This document shows, piece by piece, positions 51,516 to 61,630 of a stretch of DNA of 64,000 nucleotides. The stretch spans positions 29,317,055 to 29,381,054 of the forward strand of contig CM034591.1 of the NCBI GenBank assembly GCA_020091685.1, in the 5' to 3' direction. Below the pieces are notes generated by a model. That model was given only the letters and a program-made list of their open reading frames with translations, was not told where the DNA came from and searched no databases. Position numbers and translations under genes: made by a program. The stretch is from Lutjanus erythropterus. Taxonomy: Eukaryota; Chordata; Actinopteri; Lutjaniformes; Lutjanidae. How positions within the stretch are numbered: the first letter of the stretch is position 1; each line of letters opens with the position of its first letter.

Positions 51516-54500
51516 ACACACACGTTGTAATAGCCAGGGAAATGTGTTCGGGCTAATATTAGATGGGGAGAGAAGAGAAGGGTCAACCATCTTTCACGTC
51601 TTCATTTACTAAAACTAAGAGCAGACCTTCAATACACTCACCATCTCACTCTGTCTCTCTTTCTCTCTTTTGTTCATAGACCAAGAGCTAAAGATGCTGT
51701 GGTAAGACATTCATCGTTTTTGTTTTGTGGATATGTGTGAGACAGAGAGAGAATGTATATGCATATGAGATAAGGCAGAAAGAATGTGTACTTCGCATTT
51801 CAAGTACGTCATATTAACACGTAAAATATCTATCAAGTATCCATGGTGTATGGTATGGTGTATGGTGTATACCTTTGTTAGGTTTAGTGTGCTAATGTAT
51901 TCAGTGGCTAGATTTTAAATAATGTGTAAATTACACAATACTAAACTGTGTAAAAGGGGGTAGTGTTTCTCTACATATACTTATTTGTGTGTGTACAGTG
52001 TGCATCTTTGGATGTTTTGAGGTCTACAACTGAAGAAGGTGGTGCACAGCCTCCATGTACCTCAGGTGAGTGGGTATATTTCTGTCACTGTTTGTAAGTG
52101 CTGTTGGTTGGTTTTGCACATTTTGGACCATTTACTACAAACCGCAAGTAATTAACATTACGGGCAACCAAACCGGAAGGTGTCATACCTATCAGAATAC
52201 ACAACCCAGTGGTTTCTTATAAGGTATGAATGTCCTAGAGCTGTCAACCAAATGAGCTCTCAGTGGCACCTCTGGTTGAGTTGAAAGTTTTGGTGAAAAC
52301 TAGCAAGTGGACCTTAAAGGTTAAGTTAAGGATAGTTCAGGTTTTTTGAAGTAGGATCATATGAAGTACTTATCTATAGTCTGTGTTACCTACAGTTGAC
52401 GGTCGTCCCCCCCCCCCCCCATTTTTGGTTGGCAGTACATTGCTAAGCAGTATACTGCTGTGGAAATTGAATATAATATTATTAGAATAGTAATACAATA
52501 CAGTATAATACAGGGTGTCCATAAAGTCTCTTTACAATTTAACACATTTATTACATTTATTACAGGATTAAGTATGGACAACTGTCTGACGTCAGACGTG
52601 ATGGTGGATGTCTTCCATACTTAATCCTGTAGTTTCGCTGAGTCTGCGTATCCGGTTTTGTTTCAATAAACCGTGCTACACATTGTGCCTTTTCTTGAGG
52701 AGTAGCAATTTTTTAGGGGTTTATTTAACAGAACCTATTTCATCAACAGGGTACCTGAAATACACAAATGCAATGTGATTAAAAACTTTGATAATCACTG
52801 AGTACATAGAACAAATCTGATTAACATATCTCATCAATTGCTTTTGTAATAAATCTTTTACATTGTAAAGAGACACTGTGGGCACCCTGTATAATATTAT
52901 GATATAAATTGACATTAGTGTATGATCACCTGAAAATAAGCATTGTTCTGTTTTTGTTGCCTTAGAATTAGCTGTTTATATCTGCAGAGGGTGCAGGTTC
53001 TGGTCCACAGAGGCCCCCATGTTTCTGCCGTAGCACAGAACAGACAAATCAAACACTGGCTCTAGATGCAGCCTTTCGGTTTTTCCCAAGTTTTGTGGCA
53101 AAGGTAGGTTCTCCAATGCTAGATGCCAATAAAGTCCTTGCCACACTAAATATAGTTTACACTGCCGTTATATAAGCCAAACATTGCTTTCTCTCCATAG
53201 CAAAGCAGTAATTTTACTTTGTAGAAGTTGCTTGTCTACCTCTGCCTTGATCACTTAGTTTGTTTGTGTTATTGTATGACTTTGGTATTTTAAAGGGTTA
53301 CATTTTGCTGCTGACTGTTCGCAGCAGTACTTTGCTCAGTTTCCTGCATGGGTACTCCTATTTACTTCTCCAAGCTGAGGCACTCAAAGTGGTAAAAGGT
53401 GTGAAATGCATGCACTCTTCAGCTTTTGGTGTACAGAACAGCTGTTATACAGCAAAACAGAACAGCACATTGCAGTACCTGCTATTAATGCTATATGCTG
53501 TACCCCAAATATTATACAGAAAAAATGCATATAAATGCAAGGTGTAAATGTGTCGTAACTGAAAAGTGATTGGAAAATCTAATACTGCTACATGGACAAG
53601 TTTCAGGGAATGCATACATGGAAAATCTGATGCAAGCAGCTTCCCTTGAATTGTACATTATGGGTGTAAAAATATTTATTTTAAGAGGTTATATGTCTGT
53701 TGAGGACCTTCAGATTGTGAGAGCAGTTCTCCCTGCCTGTAGTAAACAAATCAATGTCGTTGTAGATGACTATTATGATTCTAGTGGCATAACCCCCACT
53801 CTCCTCTCAGCTCGTCAGGTTGACAGAGGGATGGAGCAGAGAGCCGAAGCCTCCCCTCGTTCTGAGAGCAGCCTTCCAGTCGTACCCTCCATTAATTTAG
53901 CTGATGGGCTGAAATCCTGTGAAATCTCAGAGAAGGACAGGGAAGACCCAGACAGGGAATTACAGGGGAGGGACAGTTTCCATGGATCTCAGCTGACTGA
54001 CAGGCAGAGCAGCGACAGAGAGGGCGCAGAAGCGGAAGGAGGGATAGGATACACCATTTCAGTCATAGGAAATGAACTGCACCCCTCTACAGCTGGAGAA
54101 ATGGATCAGTCCAAGCCCGCAGAGCAGCAGGGAGGAGATTTAGGTCTGACACAGGAAAAGGAGGCAAAAAGGGAAGAAGAGGAGAGGGACGTGGAGGAGG
54201 CAGTCGAGGCTTTGGAGATGGAAGATGAGGGTGAGGATGAAGAGGAGGAGAAGCAGAAGGAAAGAGACTCTCCTATTTGTCAGAAAGCTCTCCGAGTAGA
54301 GACTCTGGTCAGTGGGGCAGAGGTGGAGATACAACAGCTGCACCAGGAAGCCCTAGCTGAGGAGAAGCTACATGAGGAGACCCAGGTATGAGAATTGGTT
54401 GGATACTTAAGGTACTCTGAATGTAACTTTGAAGATATTTTCCATATGTATTTAAAAAAACAATTAAAGTAAATATAGAGAAAGGCAATCAATATTTTTC

Positions 54501-57500
54501 AAGTCATTATATTATCTTTGAATTCCTTGTTTTACACTCCAGTTCCCTGAAATTAGCTGTTAAACTGTGTCACCAATACCATAGTTGTTTTCTTCTGTTG
54601 ATGAGGTCTGAGTTACTCTTTTTTTAAGTCATGGTGGTAATTGCAGCCTTAGGTAACTATTCAGTTCCTCTGTTTACCTTACTAAACCATTGTTGCCATT
54701 GCTGGAAATATAAAATGAATTACTTCCTCTATTCCAGATTATTTGTTCTTGGTGACAACCTAACCTGACTACTATACTGTCCACAGTCAGAATTGTCTTA
54801 CAGCAGCCCAACAGTAGAGTAGCAAACTGGATTACTGTCTCCGTAACTCTGTATCGATGTAAGTTATAACTCCCTTTACTGCAGGAGAGCTCTAAAACTT
54901 GCCTGCGCCAGGAGGCCCACCTTCCTCAAGAGGCTCATACAAAGCAGCAGGAGCAGGGTGAGGAGGAGGAAGAGGAAGAGGAGGAGGATGATTATGAAGT
55001 AGAACAAGCTGACATTATCAGAGAAGCTGCCTCATTGGATGACATGGCCAAACTCATCACTGTAGAGGAGGTGTGTATACCATCATGCATTTCTGTGGAT
55101 GAATAAGGGAGAGTAACCTTGCCAGAGTTATAATATGTTATGTGCAATATTATATTACATTGATTTAATTTGTTTTTATTAGGGCTGTCAGTTTAACGCG
55201 TTAATTAGATTAATTAATTACGCTGCAAATTAACGCGCTATAAAAATTAACGCAATTAATCATGGGTGGCAAGTCAATGCGCAAGCATTTTAAATTTGGC
55301 CCATTGAGTTCGGCACGCGTGTGATCCGCGGACCACATGTGAGCATCATAGTTTTACTGTCACTGTTACTTTTGTATAAGTTATAATACCAGAAATCTCA
55401 ATGCAGAGTTGCAGTGAAAAGAGGACAAATGCGGCTGTATGCAGCGCATCTCTGTGAAGAGCGACTGATTTAAAAGCCGTCAAATCGCCTTGAGTGAAAT
55501 CCAGACCGTAACTTTTTTCACTGATGTAACTCTGCTATCACAAAGAAACAGATCATAAAACTGTGATGTTGATTGAAACTTTGGTGATATCAGCTGTCTT
55601 AACTTCTACACAGCTCCTCTCTGCTCACCGGTGCAGCTCTGTCTCACCCCGTCTGTCACACACTGTGTCTGCTGATTGATCGTGACTTCTAACCAATCAG
55701 ATGTGCTGCTGTAGGCGGGACATTGAGTCAGACTACAGAGCGTAGTTGTATATTATACTGTACAGTGTATAATGATCTAATATATGTATAGTATATACAT
55801 AGTACAGCACTGTATACGTTTGAAGTTTTTAATATATTACCATTATCATTACTATTATCATTATTATTACATCACATAACTATGGTGATAATTACAGACA
55901 GACAAAGATCAAAGACAAGTGCATTTTAAAATAATTTAACTCTAATCCCACCACTTTTTTCTTTTTTGCTGATCCAAGAAATGATCCGATCCGTGACTCA
56001 AACCCGTGATACGATCCGAACCGTGAGTTTTTTGATCCGTTGCAGCCCTAAGAGCGAGGCAAGCTTACTTGGACCTTTGAACGGCAAGTTTATTTATAAA
56101 AAGAACAAAGACGGGACTATTAACAAGAACGCAGTGATTTGTACCTTGTGTATTCAATTGATTAGTCATGCACTACAATTTTGTAATGTCCTAGAATTCA
56201 AATTCTTTATTTGGGGACCTTTAGCAGATATGAGATTAAAATGCGATTAATTAGATTAATTAATTACAAATCCTGTAATTAATTAGATTAATTTTTTTAA
56301 TCGCCTGACAGCACTAGTTTTTATCATTTACAGGCATTTGTTGATGTGTTTGCATGAATGCTAGTGTGCATTTATGCATATAATCTGGCATGATTTGTTA
56401 CATTTTGAGAATAAAAATTGAATTCAGCAAAAACACACTGATAGAACAACAAACACATATTTTAAAGGAATAGTTTGACATTTCAATTTGAAGTCGGGTT
56501 GTATGCAGTATTTGTCCATAGTCAGTGTATTGCTTATGGTAGACACATCCAATTTCCTGTCCTGTTATTAAAGGTATAAAATGCGCCCCCCCCCCAAAAA
56601 AAAAAAAGTCATCTAAAAAACCTACTGTATATCAGTTGAAGTTTATAATATATTAAGAATATTGTTTACCTTGCTGTCAGACAGCCTTTTCTGATGGGAA
56701 AACTACCATTATATCAACCAAATATTGCTGTGTCTTGCTCAGCCAAACTCCATTGGCAAAATCAGTAATTTTACCTGGCAGAGCACAGGAGGTTCTGGTC
56801 TAACACTGCCCACAATTGGTTGGTTATTGCATGACCAAACTCACACAGTAACAAACAATTAACAGCTGCAAAGTACAACTTTACCAGTGGAGTCTGGTTG
56901 AGCCAGAGAGAGTAATATTCGGTTTATATAATGGTGGTTTCCTGTTGGAAAATGCTGTCTGACAGCAAGGTAAAGTGATGAAAATATTTTAAATATAGTG
57001 TACACTTGAACTGATGTTTTCTGGGTTTTTTTAGGCTGACCATTTTTAAGTGGCTAAAATACCTTTAATCCACAGACCCTTTTTATAGTAGTACATTGTC
57101 TAGCCTTCATACTGGTACTCCTCTCTGCCTGGGCACGTCGACCCGCATTTCATGTAGGTAATACACTGGCTATCGATAAGTACATCATACAGTGTCACTT
57201 CAAATAATCCAGACTGTCCCTTCAAGGTTTCTGTATCTGTCTGTATCTGCCCATTTAGGCCCTGTATAATGGACAGCACAGTGTCCTGCTGAGCAGTCCT
57301 AATGGTATTTCCTGGCTATTATGATGATAACCAGGCCCTGGATTTGTTTTGCAGATACGGAAGCCAATTTTTAACTCAACAACATGTAACTCTTATATAC
57401 CGAAAGAAAAGTAGGAGAACTGAAAATGTAATGCAATGTGTCATTCACTTGTCAGCATCTAGCACTGTACAGTTATTCTCACATAATGAGCTCATAATGG

Positions 57501-59991
57501 ATGACTATCTTGATTTGGTTTCATATCTGTGTCTGGTGTGTTTAGAAAAAAGCTCTGCATCAGATTTATTCAACATTGATTGTATCATTACTTGGTTTTA
57601 AGATCAAGTGCTGGTTGCCGACTTATTTTCAAGAGAAGAACAGGGATCAACATAAATGAAAGATGGATACAGTAGCTGCAGAGAGATACCTATTACATAG
57701 AGCAGGGACAGAAAGAACTGAATCACAATGGTAACCAGAGGAGTGACCTTCTTTTATCAGATAGTACAGGATGAAGAGCAGCTAGGGAGATACTGTTTAA
57801 GCAGTGGTGGCTGCATAACTTGGGAGTAGCAGGTAATTTGGATTCCTTTTTTTGGATCCTTGCGAAGGCTCTACTCAAAGTACAGAACTAAAACTAATCT
57901 TATTGGGAGCTTTTTTGTAATAAATAAGGAAGATGGCAAACACAAAGACACTGTCTTGTTGGCCCAGCACTTTTTCATAAAAATCATCTGATACATTATA
58001 TTTATCCATCTACGAAGAAACAAATTGTGTCTGTAATGTTTATCTCACTACCAGGCAAATTTTTGAAGGATTAGATTCATAGAACAAAGAAATTCTGAGA
58101 ATTTTTTCTCACATTTTAATCTGCTTCCCATTTAAAGGTTCATAAATTATAAGGTTTAGTTGCCAATACGGAATTAGTTATTCATCTTAACCTTGTTAGC
58201 ATTTTAACTGTAAATCACATCTTCCAGATGACTTCATTTTGGACAAATCTTTTGAGAGGGAGTAAAGGAATCATCGCACAAGTGTCAGGGTGGATGAGAC
58301 CTTATGACTATATGATGTAATGATAAGCAGAAGTATTGCTAAATATGACAGGTCCTCTGATGGGCCTTGATAGCCTAGTACCACTCGGCTAAAGTTCATT
58401 CACTGTTCTATTATGGATTTTGGACACTTGAGCTTGAGATGATCATTCAAGGTCTAATGTGCATAACTGTCACTGTATGACTGACTGTAAATCTGCTGGA
58501 GGGAGCAGCCTGTTAGTGAGGTTTGAAGTTCACGACTGCTGATTCTGTGATGTACTGACACCTGGTGGAGGAGGCTGGTGAAGAACAGTCTGTGTAAGAC
58601 AGGTTCTTCCACATACACAGTGTCATCAGTGTATGCAGACCAGAACAAACTCTATTCTGTGTAAAAAATTTAAAAAATTATGTTTATGTTATTATATGTG
58701 CTTCCTAACATCTCTTTGTTCTTGTTTATTCACTTCTCAGATGTCTCCTGCCTCTGGCCTGGTCTCCATATTGAAGAAGAGGAGTGTTTGCGTGGACAAC
58801 ATGAGTGTGTCTGCCACCTCAGAGCAACGACCTGACAAACCCCCTGCCAAAAGACGCGTCCGCTTCAAAGTCCCTGATGACAGCTATGAGCATGGTTAGT
58901 TTGTGTGTTTTAAAGCTACAGTTGGTAACTTCTATAAAAAAAACAAAAACGTTTTGTTGTATTTGCTGAAGCTGTCACTATATCCTGACAGTGGTACATG
59001 AAACAGATACTATGAGAAAAAACGTAGGATCTTCTGGCTCCTCTTAGTTCTCCTAATGGCATTTTCAAGAATTCAGTGCCTGAACGAAAACAGCCAATCA
59101 GAGCCAGCCTTCAGTATTTTATGCGCATTGTTTTGTTTTAGCTCAGTGTAAGAGGCTTTACTGCATTTTGCTGTCATAACCATCATGTTTCCCTCCTCCT
59201 TTCTCTCCTCTGCCCTGCGTGCTCACATCATGGACTCTGCACACACAAGGAGTGGAGCAGAGGAGAGACAGGGTTAACACCATCTCTCCCTGCAACCCCG
59301 CCCCACTGCCTGACTGCCTCCCTAAACTGATTGATATTTAACAACCTTGGACTGAGACAGTCAGTTTAGATCAATCAGTATATGGGAGGGGGACTCATTC
59401 CCAGGTTGTCAAATACAAATGCCATTAGGAAAACTAGGAGGAGCCAGAGGAACCTGATTTTTTCATATATTAACTGACTATACAGTGACCGTTTCAGCAA
59501 ATATGACAAAAAGTTATCTTTATAGAGGTTGCCAACAGAAGCTGAAATGCCTATGGTTCAGAGATGATTGTTGTCTCTCCATAAACATAGATTGTGAATT
59601 GTGTGATCATTTCTAACATCAGCAGGCTTAAATATAAAGCTACACCTACATCAAATGTGCAAATCTATTTCGATATTTGTCAAAAATAATTGTTGAATTT
59701 TAGAAAAATCTAGTCTATACTATTAATTTTCTGCTCTGTAACTTCTCCCCAACACCCTGTATCCCTCTCTCTTTCTCTGCAGATGTTGGCGGTGGAGACT
59801 CCTGCCTGCTTCTCTTCCTGCTTTGCCTGGTCACTGTAGTGATCAGTGTAGGTGGCACAGCCCTTTATTGTGCTCTGGGTGATGCCCACTCCTCAGTCTG
59901 TCAGGACTTTTCCAGAAATGCGGACTTCTACATTGGCCAGATACAGCGTGGGATATCTCACATCCAGCATTGGTTCACCCCCGGGTCATAG
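39051..59991 (+). CDS. cnst: Consortin, connexin sorting protein
   Basis: Thirteen coding exons give 869 aa: 39051-39063 (on a 5' UTR exon starting 38975), 39384-39785, 44433-45106, 47752-47782, 49436-49522, 49953-50034, 51680-51701, 51999-52065, 52988-53103, 53819-54385, 54885-55070, 58741-58894, 59783-59991. Phases agree throughout. The centre holds the helical IAEAFVCNED/YQRALWCIQLERLYHQ/RVLDNLNALQEQW segment, then acidic disordered stretches, GLVSILKKR, KRRVRFKVPDD, and one transmembrane helix (LLLFLLCLVTVVISVGGTAL) 65 residues or so from the C-terminus. Consortin is a trans-Golgi membrane protein reported to bind GGA adaptors and help deliver connexins to the surface. Human consortin is about 725 aa; the extra length here is mostly the Ser/Thr/Pro-rich exon 44433-45106 and Glu-rich tracts. 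The start was chosen because ATG 39051 splices in frame to exon 39384. Confidence 0.88.
39910..41206. mobile_element. DNA transposon with long inverted termini, cnst intron
   Basis: The left arm (from 39910) and right arm (ending about 41206) share an inverted terminal region of roughly 180 bp, for example ACAAAGACAAGATATTTAAT on both arms when one is reversed, and AAAGTTGGGACAG. The interior open frames are short and broken. It resembles a common fish Tc1/mariner-like family; class is uncertain. It begins 125 bp after the exon ending at 39785. Confidence 0.7.
41207..43386. other. cnst intron, unassigned
   Basis: Contains a GT microsatellite (about 42784-42802) and a segment at about 42046 starting CAGTGTTTCCCACAGG, which looks like a transposon end without a partner. 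No exon was recognised. Confidence 0.45.
43387..44232 (-). mobile_element. hAT-like non-autonomous element, copy A
   Basis: Left end TAGGTGTGCAACAGATC and reversed right end TAGGGATGCAACGGATCG are terminal inverted repeats. The flanking eight bases TTAATAAT and CTAATAAT differ at one position, fitting a hAT 8-bp duplication. The interior of about 650 bp is shared in reverse orientation with the element at 55308-56050. It holds a CCAAT-like ATTGG box and no long frame. Confidence 0.7.
45107..47751. other. cnst intron, unassigned
   Basis: No clear repeat family or exon was recognised. AT-rich with short CA runs. Confidence 0.45.
47783..49435. other. cnst intron, unassigned
   Basis: Purine-rich stretches (about 48300-48500 and 48950-49180) but no recognised exon or repeat family. 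Confidence 0.45.
50051..50089. repeat. GT microsatellite in cnst intron
   Basis: (GT)n run starting 17 bp after the donor of the exon ending at 50034. Confidence 0.95.
51459..51523. repeat. CA microsatellite in cnst intron
   Basis: Long (CA)n with minor interruptions, about 160 bp before the 22-nt exon. Confidence 0.95.
52316..52470. mobile_element. TTAA-type MITE, partial copy (left end)
   Basis: Begins TTAAGGATAGTTCAGG and carries TATAGTCTGTGTTACCTACAG and CTAAGCAGTATACTGCTGTGG, matching the left half of the element at 61021-61630. The right half is missing. A run of C (about 52407-52420) lies inside. Confidence 0.6.
52511..52889. mobile_element. Mariner-like MITE with intact ends
   Basis: Left end CAGGGTGTCCATAAAGTCTC and reversed right end CAGGGTGCCCACAGTGTCTC are inverted repeats of about 30 bp continuing into TTTACAAT. 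Both sides are bordered by TA (52509-52510 and 52890-52891), the Tc1/mariner target. It is about 380 bp with no transposase frame and lies just before the exon at 52988. Confidence 0.7.
53127..53290. mobile_element. TTAA-type MITE, internal fragment
   Basis: ACTGCCGTTATATAAGCCAAACATTGCT and nearby text match the interior of the MITEs at 56461 and 61021. Ends are missing. Confidence 0.4.
55180..56316. mobile_element. hAT transposon remnant with BED-finger fragment and 8-bp target duplication
   Basis: Ends TAGGGCTGTCAGTTTAACG and (reversed) TAGTGCTGTCAGGCGATTAA are hAT-type inverted repeats followed by TTAATTAGATTAATTAATTA. The flanking octamer GTTTTTAT occurs at 55172-55179 and again at 56317-56324, a perfect target duplication. 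After the nested insert, the plus strand encodes FIYKKNKDGTINKN followed by AVICTLC, like the start of a ZBED (BED zinc finger) domain. The rest of the transposase is absent. Confidence 0.8.
55308..56050 (+). mobile_element. hAT-like non-autonomous element, copy B (nested, inverted relative to copy A)
   Basis: From GTTCGGCACGCGTGTGATCCG to GATCCGTTGCAGCCCTA this closely matches the reverse complement of 43387-44232. The right terminal repeat is present; the left end of copy A is missing here, so this copy is truncated on the left. It sits inside the larger hAT element. Confidence 0.7.
56461..57226. mobile_element. TTAA-type MITE, full-length copy
   Basis: Begins TTTAAAGGAATAGTTTGACA with CATAGTCAGTGTATTGC and ends with the inverted counterpart (CAGACTGTCCCTTCAAGG). 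The interior has two inverted arms with TTGCTGTCAGACAGC. It belongs to the same family as 12669, 52316 and 61021. Confidence 0.65.
57227..58740. other. cnst intron, unassigned
   Basis: A 99-codon open frame at 57302-57601 shows no family resemblance and no fitting splice sites. No other element was recognised. Confidence 0.45.
58912..59543. mobile_element. Palindromic TTAA-type MITE in last cnst intron
   Basis: The left arm AGCTACAGTTGGTAACTTCT and the reversed right arm AGCTTCTGTTGGCAACCTCT match. The inverted similarity runs about 180 bp inward (TTTGCTGAAGC, TCTGGCTCCTC, CCTAATGGCATTT on both arms). TTAA borders the left end (58910-58913). It has the same terminal style as the element at 5141-6583. 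Confidence 0.65.
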
Positions 59992-61020
59992 CACCGAACA
60001 GTCTGTCAAACATTGTGGAGCCACTGGCCTTATCGTTCATCGCTGTAGGTTCCAGCAGTTCCAGCTACTGCCTGGGACAATGTTTTCCGAGGTAATGGTG
60101 CCAGGGAGTTGCTACAGTCCCTGTTGTTATGTGGAGCAAGTGGCTATTATGCTGCCTAATTGGCTAAACGATTATATCAGATAGGTTGGCACCGGAAAGA
60201 CTGCTCTACTGCATTTTTAATGCTCTTTGAATGCAGTCTCAGGGTTCACTGAGACTAAAAGTCATAGGTCAGATGTCCCTTTACAACACAAGTTTGTAAG
60301 GGAAAGCATAGCAGAGAGAGAAAGAGGATAAATGTAGAATGAAGACTGCCTAACAGAAGAGGAAGCAATGACCTACCCCCTCCTTTACAATTTCTCAAGT
60401 TAAGTTTCTGTGAATTAAGTGTCCTTTTGAACACAGGTTCACTGTCAGCCAGTGATACTCAACTTTCAAAAGTCACTGGTAGCTAAACAACCATGGCTGG
60501 ATACAAACTGTCACTGACTCACACTGGACTCAAACAACTCCCTCACGAACAAAGTCATAATAGCTGCAACCTACTGAGATGTAAAAAAAATAATAAAAAA
60601 TACGTATATATATGTAATGTATAGTTTGTTAATTGGGGTACAGAGATGCTCTCCCCACACACACTGCACAAATAGGAAATGCCCTGATGGGTATTTTACA
60701 AACTGCTGCAACCGCTAGTGTTGCTTTTATTGTTGACTTTTTTAAATCTCAAATTTTAAAATGAGCAAACTCTTCCTTGGTCTTCTACTTCTTGGAATGA
60801 AATCATTATGTCTGAATCATGTCTTAATCAACCTTTGAATGAATGTTTGGAGTTTAATGTTTGCTTTGTGTCATCTGTGGGGCATTTATATATTGTCAGA
60901 AACAAAAAAATTGAAAGGGTTATTTTGGTGTTCATCAACCTTGAGCTGCTAATGGACAACAGGCACATCAAATATGTCTCGAGGGGGAAAATTACACATT
61001 TTCATTGTATTGGTGTGATC
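59992..61020 (+). other. cnst 3' UTR and flank
   Basis: No further coding exon was seen. Several AATAAA-like hexamers occur, for example near 60590. Their use cannot be judged from sequence. Confidence 0.45.
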
Positions 61021-61630
61021 TTAAAGGGATAGTTTGGAGATTTTTTTAACTGGGGTGGTATTATGTACTTAACCGTAGTCAGTGTATTACCTACAGTAGA
61101 TAGCAGTCGGCATGCCACCAGTTTGGAGAGGCAGAGAGGAGTACCAACATGGAAGCTAAGCAGTGTACTGCTGTGGACAAAGCCAGCAGCGGAACTAATT
61201 TTAGCCACCTAAAAAATCTATCAGTTTAAGGGTATGTTATATTTAGAATATTTTGACCGCTATAATCTGTGCTGTCAGAGTGGCTTTTCCAGTGGGAAAC
61301 TGCCTTTATATTAGCCAAATATTGCTATCGAGTGTCTTTGGAGAGAGTGATATTTGACTTATATAACAGCGGCTTCCTATCAGAAAAAGCTGATAGCAAG
61401 GTAAAGCAGTGAAAATATTCTAAATATAACATACACTAAAACGGGTGGCTTAAACAGGTTTTGATGCTGACCCTGTCCACAGCAAAACATTGCGTAGCTT
61501 TCTACACTGGGACTCTTGCTGCTTTTCCGCTCTGGAGACATCTGACCACCATCTACTTAAGGTAAAACACTGACTATGGATATAGTGCTTCACACAACCC
61601 CATTTCGTAAAATCATAACTATCCCTTTAA
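61021..61630. mobile_element. TTAA-type MITE, best-preserved copy
   Basis: Left AGGGATAGTTTGGAG and reversed right AGGGATAGTTATGAT are terminal repeats, each bordered by TTAA (61021-61024 and 61627-61630). Both arms contain CATAGTCAGTGT or GTAGTCAGTGT and ACC. About 610 bp, no coding capacity. Confidence 0.75.

Noticed and set aside
53570-53818. Extending the cnst exon upstream within the 273-codon open frame from 53570
   Set aside because: The preceding exon ends in phase 0, and only the acceptor at 53818 keeps phase; the text upstream is intron-like.
53811-53818. Alternative acceptor at 53810 (CTCTCAG)
   Set aside because: It has a better pyrimidine tract but would shift the frame relative to the open frame of the exon.
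57302-57601. 99-codon open frame in a cnst intron
   Set aside because: No homology recognised, no phase-compatible splice sites.
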